Counted from the first letter of the stretch, positions 46,344 through 55,811 are shown. The stretch: 64,000 nucleotides of DNA from Myxococcales bacterium (GCA_016191815.1 JACPVI010000006.1:1-64000); one strand, 5' to 3'. The notes: generated by a model from the sequence alone, not told the origin. Program-made: numbers and translations.

Positions 46344-47628
46344 GCTGCCCCCGCCCTCGGCCGGCAGGTGCCTCTCCCCGGGCGAGGGCCTCCAGGTCCC
46401 GCCGGAGCACTCCTCGCCCAATGAGCAGGATCGCCGCGGAGAGCGCAATCACCCCGCTGTTCACGATGATCGCGATGCCGAGCGATGAGGCGTCGCTGAT
46501 TGCGCCGATGACGATGGGAGACACCGCGTCTCCCAGCATGTGCACCAGCAAGACGTTCACCGCGTTGGCCGAGGCCCGCATCCCCGCCGGCACCACGTTC
46601 ATCAGCGCCGCGTTCAGCGGCCCGGTGTTGAAGAAGAGGAAGAACAGCGCCGCGAAGATCGCCGCCCAGTACACCGCCGGCTCCGCGGAGACCGCCGCGA
46701 GGAGCGCCCCCGGCACCCCCAGCGCCAACCCCAGGCCGCTCGAGAGGAAGTAGCCGCCTCGATCCTTCGCCTGCAGCCAGTCGCCCAGCCAGCCTCCCAC
46801 CAGCGTCCCGGCGAATCCCGCGATCACCAGGCACAGGCCGAAGGTCGGGCCCGCCCGCTCGAGCGGCACCCCCCTCTCGCGAAAGAGGAAGGTCGGCATG
46901 AAGGCGCCCAGCCCGCCCATCGCGAAGGTCATCGCCGCCATCCCGGCGGTGTTCACCAGGTAGCTCCGGGTAGAGGCCAGCGTGGAGACGATCTCGAGGA
47001 GCGACGGCCGCGGCTTCGCCGGGAGCCCGAGGTCCGCTTCGCCGCGCCGAGGCTCCCGGAGGAAGAACGCGATCAGCCCGAGCGCGAAGCCGGGGAACGC
47101 CGCCACGTAGAACGCCGAGCGCCAGCCATAAGTCGCTCCCACGCTTCCGCCTACCGCGTAGCCCGCCGCCACCCCGACCGGGAGCGCCGCGTAGAACAGG
47201 GACAGCATCCTGCCCCGCCGCCGGACCTCGAACAGGTCCGAGATGAACCCCGGCGCCACCGCCGCGTACCCCGCCTCCCCGATGCCGATCGCCGCTCGAG
47301 CGAGGAGCAGCTCCTCGAAGCTCCTCGCCTGTCCGCTCCAGACCGTCGCCAAAGACCAGAGGAGCACTCCGCCGCCGATGAACCACTTCCTCGGCAGGTA
47401 GTCGCCCCACACCCCGGTGAAGGGAGCGGCGATCGAATAGACGATGAGGAAGCTCGAGGTGAGCACTCCCATCTCGGTGTCGGTGCGGTGGAACTCCGAC
47501 TGGACCAGCGGCAAGAACCCCGCCACCACGTACCGGTCGAGGTAGTTGATGAGGTTGATGAGCGCCAGCACCGCCAGCGCCCCGTAGGCCCTGAGGTGGC
47601 TGGTCCGAAGGGGCTCAGCCGCCGGCAT
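46327..47628 (-). CDS. Spinster-like MFS transporter
   Basis: 433-residue major facilitator with about 12 membrane helices. It has NLINYLDRYVVAGFLPLVQSEF at helix 1 and GDYLPRKWFIGGGVLLWSLAT, the loop 2-3 motif, which is typical of the spinster/MFS_1 group. Some members move lysophospholipids or sphingolipids, but substrate cannot be told from sequence. Its start overlaps the Ppx/GppA stop by 14 bases, so the two are probably co-expressed. Confidence 0.87.
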   Translation of the reverse strand: MPAAEPLRTSHLRAYGALAVLALINLINYLDRYVVAGFLPLVQSEFHRTDTEMGVLTSSFLIVYSIAAPFTGVWGDYLPRKWFIGGGVLLWSLATVWSGQARSFEELLLARAAIGIGEAGYAAVAPGFISDLFEVRRRGRMLSLFYAALPVGVAAGYAVGGSVGATYGWRSAFYVAAFPGFALGLIAFFLREPRRGEADLGLPAKPRPSLLEIVSTLASTRSYLVNTAGMAAMTFAMGGLGAFMPTFLFRERGVPLERAGPTFGLCLVIAGFAGTLVGGWLGDWLQAKDRGGYFLSSGLGLALGVPGALLAAVSAEPAVYWAAIFAALFFLFFNTGPLNAALMNVVPAGMRASANAVNVLLVHMLGDAVSPIVIGAISDASSLGIAIIVNSGVIALSAAILLIGRGVLRRDLEALARGEAPAGRGRGQLSLGR

Positions 47629-48547
47629 GCCCTGCCCCGAACTTCTGCATGAGCAGCCCCCACCTCACCCCGCGGTCGCTCACCAGGCACTCGCGGGCGC
47701 CGAGCCGCTCCATCGCCGCGAGGAGGATCATCGCTCCAGCCGGGATGACGTCCGCCCGTTTGGGCTGCAAACCCCGCATCGCGCGGCGCTCCGAAAGCCT
47801 CGCCTCGCAGAGCCGGCCAGCGAGCTCCCGCACTTGCTCGAGCGCCAGAGAGCGCCTGTGGACCAAGGACGCGTCGTAGGGCTCGATGCCGCGCAAAACC
47901 GCATATAGCGTGGTGACCGTTCCGGCCACGCCCACCATCCGGAAGCCGGCCGGCGGCTCGGGGAGCGCCCCGAACGCTGCCCGGAGATGTTCCTCGACTC
48001 GGATGCGATCCTCGGCGCTCACCGGGTCGCTTCGGACGAACCGCTCGGTCAGGCGCACCGAGCCCACGTCCAGGCTGCGGCGGAGACCCATCACCCCCTC
48101 GCGAGTGCCGTAGATGAGCTCGGTCGACCCGCCCCCGATGTCCACCACGACCAGCGGCGTGCCTCCCTCTCCGAAATCCTCCTCGGCGGAGAGGAAGGAG
48201 AGCTGCGCCTCCGCCTCTCCCGAGATGATCTCCACCTCCACGCCCGCCCTCTGACGAGCCGCCTCGAGGAACTCCGCTCCGTTGGAGGCGTCGCGCGCCG
48301 CGCTGGTGGCCGAGACCACCAGGCCCTCCGCCCCAAGCCTCCGGGCCTCTTCGGCGAACGACTGCACCGCGGCCAGCGTCTCCTCGATCGCCTCGGGCGC
48401 GAGCCGCTTGGCGCGGTCCACCCCGCGGCCCAGGCGGGTGATCTCCGCCCGCTCCACCACCGGCGCGAACCGGCCCCCTTCCGCGCGGTCGGCCACCACC
48501 AGCAGCACCGAGTTGGTTCCGACGTCGATGGCGGCGAAACGCGGCAC
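47615..48547 (-). CDS. Ppx/GppA phosphatase
   Basis: 310-residue exopolyphosphatase/pppGpp phosphatase catalytic domain. The actin-like ATPase fold motifs are FAAIDVGTNSVLLVVAD (phosphate-1), VVVDIGGGSTELIYG (phosphate-2) and GVAGTVTTLYAV. The C-terminal HD-like domain of E. coli Ppx (about 500 residues) is absent, as in short bacterial homologues. It degrades polyphosphate or pppGpp. GTG start at 48547. It leads a two-gene unit with the MFS transporter. Confidence 0.92.
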   Translation of the reverse strand: MPRFAAIDVGTNSVLLVVADRAEGGRFAPVVERAEITRLGRGVDRAKRLAPEAIEETLAAVQSFAEEARRLGAEGLVVSATSAARDASNGAEFLEAARQRAGVEVEIISGEAEAQLSFLSAEEDFGEGGTPLVVVDIGGGSTELIYGTREGVMGLRRSLDVGSVRLTERFVRSDPVSAEDRIRVEEHLRAAFGALPEPPAGFRMVGVAGTVTTLYAVLRGIEPYDASLVHRRSLALEQVRELAGRLCEARLSERRAMRGLQPKRADVIPAGAMILLAAMERLGARECLVSDRGVRWGLLMQKFGAGHAGG

Positions 48548-48706
48548 CGCTGGACCATAGCGGATGACACCGGCCGCGACAGCCGTGTCGGAGTCCCCTG
48601 CGGCGCGGGCGCTCCACCTCTCTCCAGTCCGCCCGTGATTCGGAGATCTTCCCGCTGGCCCGGCGGTTGCTCGATCGCCCGCGGCCGTCTTCTCCCGGGG
48701 GAGCCC

Positions 48707-49756
48707 ATGAGGAAAACGCCGCGCTGGACGCTCTTGACTTGGGCGCTTGCTTCCCTGACTGGTTGCGTGGAGAGCGCCCTCAACCCTGGGGACTCGGTGA
48801 GTGTCACCGGCAGCGCGCTCGAGGAGGACAAGAGCCCGCTCGCCGCGGTGGAGCTTCTGCTGGAGAGGAGCGAGAACAGCGCTTGCCTCCTCACGACCGG
48901 CTTCGGGACGGTGAAGACCGATTCGGCGGGCGCCTACCGCCACGCGCTGACTGGAGCGCAGACGCAGAACGGGGAGATCGCCAGGTGTTTCCGGCTCAAG
49001 CTCCCGAGGGGGGACCGCGGGGCAGAGGTGGGGGCCGATTTCCTCGTGCAGATCACCCAAGTCCAGGTGCCGGCGCTCCAGCGCTGGCGCGGCTCGGTCG
49101 CCGCCACCCAGGGCGCCGCTGGCGTGGAGCTCGCCTTCGTCGATCTCTCGAAGAGCCACGGGCTCTCCGGGCTCAGGTACACCGCGCTGGTCCGGGCTGG
49201 AGGCGGGGTGCTGTGGGAGAGGAAGGATGCGGTCTCGCCCGTGGTGCTGAGCGATTTCGTGCTCGAGGACTTCGCCGCCGCCAGCGCCACGCTGGTGACC
49301 AGCTCCGAGCAGAAGGGCAGTGGCACCACCTTCACGTTGCGGCACGAGACTGACTCCGCCAGCCTGCCTCAGCGGCAGAAGGTGCCGGCGAGCCGAGGAG
49401 CCGGCTGTAGCTACAGCGGTGCGCCGGCCAGCTGCCCGCTCACCGACGGGAAGCTGGAGCGGGTGAGCCTGGCCAACGACGTGACCGAGCTGACCGTCTC
49501 GCTCACCTCTCCGCGCACGCTCAAGAAGGTGGTGTTGCGCGGGTTTGGCGCGAGCGTCCCGGCCACCATCGTGCTCGAGGGCTCCAACGGGGCGAGCTGG
49601 ACCAAGCTGGCCGACCTTTCCGCCACCGAGGAGTTCCAGGAGGTGGACCTCCTCGCCGGCACGCCGCCGATACAAACCGTTCGTCTGCGCGGCACCCGCA
49701 CCGACGGGGGAACCTTCGCCCTCCGGACCATCGCCGAGCTCTCGGTGTTCGAGTAG
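48707..49756 (+). CDS. Lipoprotein with C-terminal discoidin-like domain
   Basis: 349 residues. The signal peptide ends in LTGC, a good lipobox. The middle has a carboxypeptidase-regulatory-like pattern (VTGSALEEDKSPLAAVELLLERSE...TDSAGAYRHAL). The last 120 residues look like an F5/8 type C (discoidin) domain (KKVVLRGFGASVPATIVLEGSNGASWTKLADLS), which in other proteins binds carbohydrate or lipid. GGGGGAG precedes the ATG. It is divergent from the Ppx/GppA gene. Probably a surface or periplasmic lipoprotein; its function is unknown. Confidence 0.78.
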   Translation: MRKTPRWTLLTWALASLTGCVESALNPGDSVSVTGSALEEDKSPLAAVELLLERSENSACLLTTGFGTVKTDSAGAYRHALTGAQTQNGEIARCFRLKLPRGDRGAEVGADFLVQITQVQVPALQRWRGSVAATQGAAGVELAFVDLSKSHGLSGLRYTALVRAGGGVLWERKDAVSPVVLSDFVLEDFAAASATLVTSSEQKGSGTTFTLRHETDSASLPQRQKVPASRGAGCSYSGAPASCPLTDGKLERVSLANDVTELTVSLTSPRTLKKVVLRGFGASVPATIVLEGSNGASWTKLADLSATEEFQEVDLLAGTPPIQTVRLRGTRTDGGTFALRTIAELSVFE

Positions 49757-49763
49757 TCGGCGG

Positions 49764-50939
49764 TCAGATCTCCGCCTCCAGCGCTCGCGCCAACCGCTCG
49801 TACTGCCCTATCGAGTTGTAGAGCTGGGCGGCGATGCGCAACAGCCGCTTGGGCGGCGCCGGCCACGGTACCACCGGCACCTCGATTCCGTGCCGCTCCC
49901 AAAGCGCGTCCTGCAGCGGATCGGAATAGAGCGGCGTCGCCGGCGGCTCGGTCGAGCCGTCGGGAAGAGGCAGCGCCGCCAAGGAGCCCACCATCTCCTC
50001 CGGACAGGGCAGGGAAACACCCAAGGCCTTCGCCAACAGCGCTCGCGCTTCCAGCGCCAGCTCCCGGTTTCTCCGCATCACCTCCGGCCACCCACCCGGC
50101 AAGAGCGCCCCCATGAAACTGAGCGCCTCCGGCACGCACAGGTACGCCGAAGGATCGTCAGTCCCAGTCCAGTCGAACTCCAGTTGGAACCGGGAACGAT
50201 CTCTCCTCGGAGAGCTCGCCCCATGCGAGATCGCGAGCGGCCGGATGGCCTCTTGCTTGTCCGGCCGGACGTGCAGGAAGCCCGCCCCCTTGGGCGCGCA
50301 GACCCACTTGTGAAAGTTGCCGGCGTAGTAGGCCGCTCCGACCGCGCGCACGCTCAGCGGCAACATCCCCGGCGCGTGCGCGCCGTCCACCAGCGAGTCG
50401 ACTCCCCTCGCGGAGAGCGCCGATACCAGCTCGGCTGCCGGCAGCACCAGCCCGGTCGGACTCGTCACATGGTCGATCAGCGCCAGGCGCGTGCGCTCCG
50501 TCACCGCCGCCAAGACCGCCCGCACCACCGCCGCCGGCGACGTCACCGGCCAGGGCACCTTCGCCACCGCCACCCGCGCACCCGCACCGGAGGCCGCGTG
50601 CTCCAACGCGTTCCGGCACGCGTTGTACGCATGGTCGGTCACCAGAAGCTCGTCGCCCGGTGAGAGGGACAGCGAGCGCAAGACCGCGTTCACCCCCGCC
50701 GTGGCGTTCGGCACGAAAGCCAGATCCTCCGGCGAGCAGTCGAGGAAAGCCGCCACCTCGGCCCGGGCGCGGTCCCACAGCGGCTCCAGCTCGCGCACGA
50801 AGAAACGCACCGGCTCGGCCTCCATCCGCTCCCGAAACCGGGCCTGCGCCTCCAGGACAGCCACCGGGCACGCCCCGAATGAGCCGTGGTTCAGGAAGAC
50901 GACGGCCGGATCCAGCCGCCAGTTCGCCTTGAGGTCCAC
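49764..50939 (-). CDS. Class V aminotransferase (isopenicillin N epimerase-like)
   Basis: 391-residue PLP enzyme. FLNHGSFGACPVAVLEAQARFRERMEAEPVRFF at the N terminus is typical of isopenicillin-N-epimerase-like proteins. The PLP Lys is in AGNFHKWVCAPKGAGFL, the phosphate-binding TAGVN precedes it, and DGAHAPG supplies the Asp and His. The substrate is unknown; racemase, epimerase or cysteine-desulfurase-like chemistry is possible. GTG start at 50939, ten bases after the GNAT stop. Confidence 0.87.
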   Translation of the reverse strand: MDLKANWRLDPAVVFLNHGSFGACPVAVLEAQARFRERMEAEPVRFFVRELEPLWDRARAEVAAFLDCSPEDLAFVPNATAGVNAVLRSLSLSPGDELLVTDHAYNACRNALEHAASGAGARVAVAKVPWPVTSPAAVVRAVLAAVTERTRLALIDHVTSPTGLVLPAAELVSALSARGVDSLVDGAHAPGMLPLSVRAVGAAYYAGNFHKWVCAPKGAGFLHVRPDKQEAIRPLAISHGASSPRRDRSRFQLEFDWTGTDDPSAYLCVPEALSFMGALLPGGWPEVMRRNRELALEARALLAKALGVSLPCPEEMVGSLAALPLPDGSTEPPATPLYSDPLQDALWERHGIEVPVVPWPAPPKRLLRIAAQLYNSIGQYERLARALEAEI

Positions 50940-50949
50940 CCCAGGGACC

Positions 50950-51477
50950 TTACAGCTTCTTGTCGAAGGCGAGGTGCGTCTCCTCGAAGCCCATCGCCCG
51001 GAAGAAGCCGTGGGCGTCGTCGCGCATCGCGCTCGAGCGGAGATGCAGGAAGGCGCATCCCTCGCGGCGGGCAATCATCTCCGCCGCCGCAAGCAGCGCC
51101 CGCGCCACTCCGCGATGCCGGAACTGCCGGTGGGTCACCAGGGCGGTGAGGTGGGCGTGCCGGTCATCCCGGTGGAGGAGCCGGCCGACCTCCAGCGCCA
51201 ACAGCCCGGCCACGATACGCTCTCCGGTCGGGAGCGACAGCTCGGCGACCAGCACCGAGTGGTCCGGCGTCGAGGCCAGCGCCTCCAGGCGGGCGCGGAC
51301 CTGCTCCTCCGTCGAGGGGTAGCCGAGCTGGTCGAGCAGCTCGGCGATCGCGCCGGCCTCCCCCGCCTCCGGAGGGCGCACCCTGACCAGCCCTCGCGCC
51401 GCGCGCAGCTCCCGCGGCGTTGGCCGGCGGCGCGGCTGCAATTGCGCCACCGCGGAGCGCTTCGACGGAGGTGACAT
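50950..51477 (-). CDS. GNAT-family N-acetyltransferase
   Basis: 175 residues with a GNAT fold. LVRVRPPEAGEAGAIAELLDQLGYP begins the domain and TALVTHRQFRHRGVARALLAAAEMIARREGCAFLHLRSS contains the acetyl-CoA pyrophosphate-binding RxxGVA loop, followed by AHGFFRAMGFEETHLAF. The ATG at 51477 was chosen; a longer frame to 51546 adds only a basic tail. Substrate unknown. It is probably co-transcribed with the class V aminotransferase. Confidence 0.87.
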   Translation of the reverse strand: MSPPSKRSAVAQLQPRRRPTPRELRAARGLVRVRPPEAGEAGAIAELLDQLGYPSTEEQVRARLEALASTPDHSVLVAELSLPTGERIVAGLLALEVGRLLHRDDRHAHLTALVTHRQFRHRGVARALLAAAEMIARREGCAFLHLRSSAMRDDAHGFFRAMGFEETHLAFDKKL

Positions 51478-51582
51478 GCCCGTTGCGAGTGCACCCCGCG
51501 TACCGCGATGGAAGGGCGTCCATTCCGGGCCCCAGCCGTCGCTCACCGTGGCCGTTCGCCCACAGACCGGCCGAGCGGCGGC

Positions 51583-52125
51583 TCAGGACTGCCGCGAAGC
51601 GCGCTCGAGACCGAAGGCACGCCGGTACAGCCGGCGGAGGACGAACAGCGTCAAGGCCGCAATCACCAGCAACTGCAGGACGCTGCCGAAGAAGACGATT
51701 CCCCAACCGCGGAACTTGGAGAAGAACCACACCACCGCCGCGCAGGCCAGGCCGAAGCCGGCCAGGTCCCCCGCGGTCCGGACCGAGCCAAGCTCGCTGA
51801 GCGGGAACACCATGCGCGTGCCTGCCAGGCAGCCCAAAAGACAAAGGACCGGCGCGAGGAGCAACAGCAGATTCGCGTTCAACAGGCTCGCGTCCATCAC
51901 CCCCACCCCGATGGCGATGGCAAGGACCTCGGCGAGCACCGAGACGAAGCCCACCCCCACCAGCGCGCTGGCGATGAAGCGGCCGTCGGCGTCGGTCTTC
52001 CCTCCCTTGCCGATGAAGGCCAGCGCGGTGCCGACCGCCGGCAGCGCCAGCCCCCCGAGGAGCAGCCCAACGGCGTGCGCGTCGGCCCACGCATAGGCAG
52101 ACCAGAAAAACTGGTTAAGGGTCAT
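51583..52125 (-). CDS. Small integral membrane protein of unknown function
   Basis: 180 residues with four to five hydrophobic helices (AVGLLLGGLALPAVGTALAFIG; FIASALVGVGFVSVLAEVLAIAIGVGV; LLLLLAPVLCLLGCLAG; AGFGLACAAVVWFF; VLQLLVIAALTLFVL) and a basic C-terminal tail. I do not recognise a family. It lies 105 bases upstream of the GNAT gene on the same strand and diverges from the KAS III gene. Confidence 0.7.
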   Translation of the reverse strand: MTLNQFFWSAYAWADAHAVGLLLGGLALPAVGTALAFIGKGGKTDADGRFIASALVGVGFVSVLAEVLAIAIGVGVMDASLLNANLLLLLAPVLCLLGCLAGTRMVFPLSELGSVRTAGDLAGFGLACAAVVWFFSKFRGWGIVFFGSVLQLLVIAALTLFVLRRLYRRAFGLERASRQS

Positions 52126-52225
52126 TCGGGGACAGTTGCCTCGGCCGAAAGCATACCCTCGCTTGCGCGCGAGAGCGCTCGGCGGCTAAAGGCTCGGCTA
52201 AAGGGCGCCCCCGGAGGAGATGGAC

Positions 52226-53296
52226 ATGGCCCAAGCACACACCCGAATCCTGGGTACCTCTTTCGTGGTCGGCGAGCACTGCGTCAAGAACGACGCCCTC
52301 TCGAAGATCTGCGACACCTCCGACGAGTGGATCCGCGAGCGGAGCGGCATCGAGCAGCGCTACTACGTGGAGGAGGGCGTCTCCACCAGCGAGCTTGGCT
52401 TCCGAGCTTCCCAAAAGGCCCTGGAGGACGCCAAGGTCTCCCCGCAGGAGATCGACTACCTGGTCTTCGCCACCATGACGCCGGACTATTTCTTCCCCGG
52501 GTGCGGGAGCATCGTCCAGGCCAAGCTGGGCCTCGGCAACATCCCCGCGCTCGACCTGCGCCAGCAGTGCACCGGCTTCATCTACGGGCTCCAGATCTGC
52601 GACGCCCTGGTCCGAGCCGGGATGGCCAGGCGCCTGCTCTTCATCGGGGCCGAGGTGCACACCGGCTTCATGCCCTGGTCGAAGAAGGCGGTGGAGATCA
52701 TCCTCGGCCGCTCCCACGAAGAGCTGCCCAAGGAGGAGCGCGACTGGAACACCAAGTTCCGCGACCGCACGGTCCTCTTCGGCGACGCCGCTGGCGCGAT
52801 GGTGCTCGGGCCGGCCGATGATCCGTCGCGGGGCCTGCTCGGCTTCGCCCTGCACTCCGACGGGAGCAAGGTCGAGAGTCTCTACGTGCCCTCGGCAGGC
52901 ATGGCGTACCGTCCGTACGTCTCCGAGGTGCACTGCCGCGAGGGGCGCCACGTGCCGGTGATGGACGGCCGGACGGTGTTCAAGATGGCCGTCTCCAAGA
53001 TGCCGGAGGTGGTGCGCGAGGTCTGCCGGCTCGCCGCAGTGACCGTCGAGGACATCGACCTGCTCATCGCCCACCAGGCGAACCTGCGCATCAATGAGGC
53101 GGTGCAGCGCTCGCTCGGCTTGCCCGACTCGCGGGTGTACAACAACATCCAGAGGTACGGGAACACCACCGCCGCCACCATCCCGATCGCCTACGACGAG
53201 TGCAAGAGGAGCGGCCGGATCAAGCCGGGCGACCTCTTGTGCTTCGCCGGCCTCGGCGCCGGCTTCCACTGGGGCGCGGCGCTGATGCGGGAGTAG
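52226..53296 (+). CDS. FabH-like beta-ketoacyl-ACP synthase III
   Basis: 356-residue thiolase-fold condensing enzyme. The catalytic triad is intact: Cys115 in LRQQCTGFIYGLQ, His283 in AHQAN and Asn313 in YGNTTAATIP. The substrate-gate region contains a longer insertion (SKKAVEIILGRSHEELPKEERDWNTKF) than E. coli FabH, so it may be a paralogue with a different primer or acceptor. The second ATG (52226) is chosen because GGAGGAG directly abuts the first one. No fatty-acid genes flank it. Confidence 0.9.
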   Translation: MAQAHTRILGTSFVVGEHCVKNDALSKICDTSDEWIRERSGIEQRYYVEEGVSTSELGFRASQKALEDAKVSPQEIDYLVFATMTPDYFFPGCGSIVQAKLGLGNIPALDLRQQCTGFIYGLQICDALVRAGMARRLLFIGAEVHTGFMPWSKKAVEIILGRSHEELPKEERDWNTKFRDRTVLFGDAAGAMVLGPADDPSRGLLGFALHSDGSKVESLYVPSAGMAYRPYVSEVHCREGRHVPVMDGRTVFKMAVSKMPEVVREVCRLAAVTVEDIDLLIAHQANLRINEAVQRSLGLPDSRVYNNIQRYGNTTAATIPIAYDECKRSGRIKPGDLLCFAGLGAGFHWGAALMRE

Positions 53297-53301
53297 CAAG
53301 A

Positions 53302-53347
53302 GCACCGAACCCGTTCGGTGCCCAGAGCCCAGGCGGATTCTGGGCTC
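53302..53347. terminator. Twin hairpins between convergent KAS III and tolB genes
   Basis: The first hairpin has an eight-pair stem GCACCGAA/TTCGGTGC with loop CCCG (53302-53321). The second has GAGCCCAG/CTGGGCTC around seven bases (53325-53347) and reaches the tolB stop codon. They probably end transcription from both sides, though no T-run is present. Confidence 0.6.
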
Positions 53348-54626
53348 AAGGGCCCCAGTCCGGCGTGGTGTGGCTGCCCCGCTCCATCGGGAGCGGCGAC
53401 TGGTTGTTGCCGTCGAACATCATCACGAACAGCTGCGGCCAGCCGTTCCGGGTGGAGGTGAAGACGATCAGCCGGCCGTTGGGCGAGAACGACGGCTCTT
53501 CGTTGTTGCCCTGGTCCTGGGTGAGCCGGTTCACCTTGCCGGTCTCCACGTTCACCGTGAAGAGGTCGAAGGCGTTGCGCTCATCCCGGGCGGTGAAGGC
53601 GATCAAGTCTGCCCGCGGAGACCAGTCCGGGGTCTGGTTGTAGTTCCCCTGGAAGGTGAGCCGCTTCGCCTCCCCCGAGCCATCGGCGCTCTGGAGGTAG
53701 AGCTGCGGCGAGCCGCCCCGGTTGGAGACGAACGCCAGCCGCCTCCCGTCCGGGGACCAGGTGGGGCTCGAGTTGATGAAGAAGGGTGTGTTGGTCACCT
53801 GCCTGGGGTTCGAGCCGTCGACCTGGGCCACCCAGATCTGCGCGCTCTCCCCGTCGGCCTGGGAGTAGGCGATCCGCCGCCCGTCCGGAGAGAAGGCGAC
53901 TCCGGTCGCCATCCTCCCGGCGTGGACCACCGGGGTCGATGATCCGCCGCGGTGGAGGAAGATCTCGGGCTTTCCCCGGCGGAAGGAGGTGAACGCCGCC
54001 GACGCCCCGTCCGGGGCCAGCGCCGGCAAGACGTTGAAGCCTCCGCTCGCCAAGAGCGTGGCGCCCCGCCCGTCCCAGTCCGAGCGGTACACGTCCTTTC
54101 CCTGGGAGGTCTTCTTCACCCAGGCGAGGTGGGACTCGAACGGCCCCGTCTCGCGGGTGAGGTGCTTGTACACCGCGTTCGCCAGCCGGTGCGCGAGCCT
54201 GCGCACCTGATCGGCCGGCGCCGACTCGCTTGTTTTCAGGTCCTCCCGGCCGGTGGCCACGGTGAACAGCCGGAGGTCCCCCCGAATGGACTCGCCGTCC
54301 GAGGCGAGCTGGGCCTTCACCAGCGCCTCGGCTCCCACGTTGGACCAGCTCGCGAAGTTGATGCTGCTGGCGGTGACGCCCTCCTTGGTGTCGGCGAGGA
54401 AGCTCTTGCGGTCCAGGACCTGGAACAGTCCGCAGGCAGTGAAGTCGTACAGGAGCGCCTGGTCGAACTCCCCCGACTGCGCCGCCGCCTTGGGGTCCTG
54501 GGCGGCCGGACTCGCCACCGCCAGCGGCATCGGCCGGAAGTTGGCGCCGGAGATCTCGATCACCGCCGCCTGGGAAAGCCCGACGGCGGGCAAAAGGAGC
54601 GCGCTGAGCACGAGGGTTCGGTTCAC
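53346..54626 (-). CDS. tolB: TolB periplasmic protein
   Basis: 426 residues with a signal peptide (TLVLSALLLPAVGLSQA). The N-terminal alpha/beta domain ends near 170. A six-bladed beta-propeller follows, made of WD40-like PD40 repeats (FSPDGRRIAYSQADGESAQIWVAQVDG; WSPDGRRLAFVSNRGGSPQLYLQSADG; FSPNGRLIVFTSTRNGWPQLFVM). TolB binds Pal and takes part in outer-membrane constriction. It is last in the tol operon, nine bases after the tolA/tonB-like gene. No pal gene follows here. Confidence 0.94.
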   Translation of the reverse strand: MNRTLVLSALLLPAVGLSQAAVIEISGANFRPMPLAVASPAAQDPKAAAQSGEFDQALLYDFTACGLFQVLDRKSFLADTKEGVTASSINFASWSNVGAEALVKAQLASDGESIRGDLRLFTVATGREDLKTSESAPADQVRRLAHRLANAVYKHLTRETGPFESHLAWVKKTSQGKDVYRSDWDGRGATLLASGGFNVLPALAPDGASAAFTSFRRGKPEIFLHRGGSSTPVVHAGRMATGVAFSPDGRRIAYSQADGESAQIWVAQVDGSNPRQVTNTPFFINSSPTWSPDGRRLAFVSNRGGSPQLYLQSADGSGEAKRLTFQGNYNQTPDWSPRADLIAFTARDERNAFDLFTVNVETGKVNRLTQDQGNNEEPSFSPNGRLIVFTSTRNGWPQLFVMMFDGNNQSPLPMERGSHTTPDWGP

Positions 54627-54635
54627 GGTTGGCTC

Positions 54636-55358
54636 CTACGGTCGGAAGACGAGGATCACCCCGTCACTCTTGAGCTGCTCTCTGAGGTGGGCGGGCGGGG
54701 GCGGGAAAGGCGAGGCCCTCTTCACCGCGCCGAGCACCGCGTTGTCGAACAGGTCATTGCCCGAGCCGCGCGCGAACTTCACCTCGATCAGCTCCCCTGC
54801 GCGGCCGATGAGGATGAGCAGCTGCGCCGACAGCCGGATGCGCTCCTGCTCGGGGACGGAGCTTGAGACGTCGTAGTGCCGGCGGACCTGCGCGCTGATC
54901 AGGCCGAAGTAGCGCTCGCCCTCCTGGGTGGACGAGTCACCGTCGGGGTCGCCGTCCTCCTGGCCCTCGGGCTCCTCGGGCTTGGCCTTGGAAAGCTTGT
55001 CGAAGGCCCCGAAGAGCTTGTTGCGCCGCTCCTCGCCGCTCTTCTCGCCCACCTTGCTCTTCGACTTCTCGGGCGGCTTCACCCCGGGGATCGGCACCGG
55101 CACCTCCTCGGCGCGCTTGGGAGGGGGAGGAGGCGTCTCCTTCCTGGGGAGGAGCTTCGAGTCGCGCGGCTTCCCCTTTCGCACCAGGGTGGCACGGATG
55201 GGCTTCTGATCGAGGTCGATCACCCGGGTACCCCAGAACGCCGCCGCCAGCAGCCCCACCGCGAGCAGGGCCCCGTGGCCGACCAGCGATCCCAGCATGA
55301 AGCCCCAGAACGGCTGCCGCCTCGGACGAAGCAGGCTGTGCGAGGCCCCTTGCTCCAT
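54636..55358 (-). CDS. tolA: TolA/TonB-family energy transducer
   Basis: 240 residues. One N-terminal membrane helix (FWGFMLGSLVGHGALLAVGLLAAAFWG) contains the SxxxH-like motif (Ser and His) used to couple with TolQ/TolR or ExbB/ExbD. A Pro- and Lys-rich periplasmic linker and a C-terminal TonB/TolA-like domain (ISAQVRRHYDVSSSVPEQERIRLSAQLLILIGRAGELIEVKFARGSGNDLFDNAVLGAVKRASPFPPPP) follow. The ATG overlaps the tolR TGA (TGATG); a GTG three bases upstream is possible. Its position in the tol operon favours TolA. Confidence 0.88.
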   Translation of the reverse strand: MEQGASHSLLRPRRQPFWGFMLGSLVGHGALLAVGLLAAAFWGTRVIDLDQKPIRATLVRKGKPRDSKLLPRKETPPPPPKRAEEVPVPIPGVKPPEKSKSKVGEKSGEERRNKLFGAFDKLSKAKPEEPEGQEDGDPDGDSSTQEGERYFGLISAQVRRHYDVSSSVPEQERIRLSAQLLILIGRAGELIEVKFARGSGNDLFDNAVLGAVKRASPFPPPPAHLREQLKSDGVILVFRP

Positions 55359-55801
55359 CACTTGTTCGCCTTGGCCCTCTTGAGCGAGGTGAAGGGGTCG
55401 GTGATCATCCCCACGTTGTCGATGCCGGCGCGCTGGGTGGCTGCCATCACCTCCACCACGATTCCGTAGGGGAGGTCTCGGTCGGCGTGGAGGTAGACCT
55501 CCTTGTCGGTTTGCGCCTTGGCGTTGGTCTTCAGCTTCTCCTCCAACTCGGCGAGGGCCACTTCGGCGTCTCCGATGAAGACGCGCTTGTAGCGGTCCAC
55601 CGAGAGGACCAGCTTCTTCTCCTCGCTCTGGACTGGGGCGGCCTTTGCCTCCGGGAGGTTCACCTTCACGCCTTGCTGGATGAGCGGCGCGGTCACCATG
55701 AAGATGATGAGCAACACCAGCATCACGTCGACCAGCGGCGTGACGTTGATCTCGCTCATGGTGACGCGGCTGGAAGGCCCCTTGCCCCCGCTCATTCCCA
55801 T
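55358..55801 (-). CDS. tolR: TolR/ExbD proton-motive-force subunit
   Basis: 147-residue protein with one membrane helix. It reads MSEINVTPLVDVMLVLLIIFMVTAPLI; the Asp of VDVMLVLLIIF is the conserved proton-path residue. A periplasmic domain follows (KVYLHADRDLPYGIVVEVMAATQRAGIDNVGMIT-like pattern). It works with TolQ to energise the tolA/tonB-like protein encoded next. It is ten bases after tolQ. Confidence 0.93.
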   Translation of the reverse strand: MGMSGGKGPSSRVTMSEINVTPLVDVMLVLLIIFMVTAPLIQQGVKVNLPEAKAAPVQSEEKKLVLSVDRYKRVFIGDAEVALAELEEKLKTNAKAQTDKEVYLHADRDLPYGIVVEVMAATQRAGIDNVGMITDPFTSLKRAKANK

Positions 55802-55811
55802 CGCTTCGGCC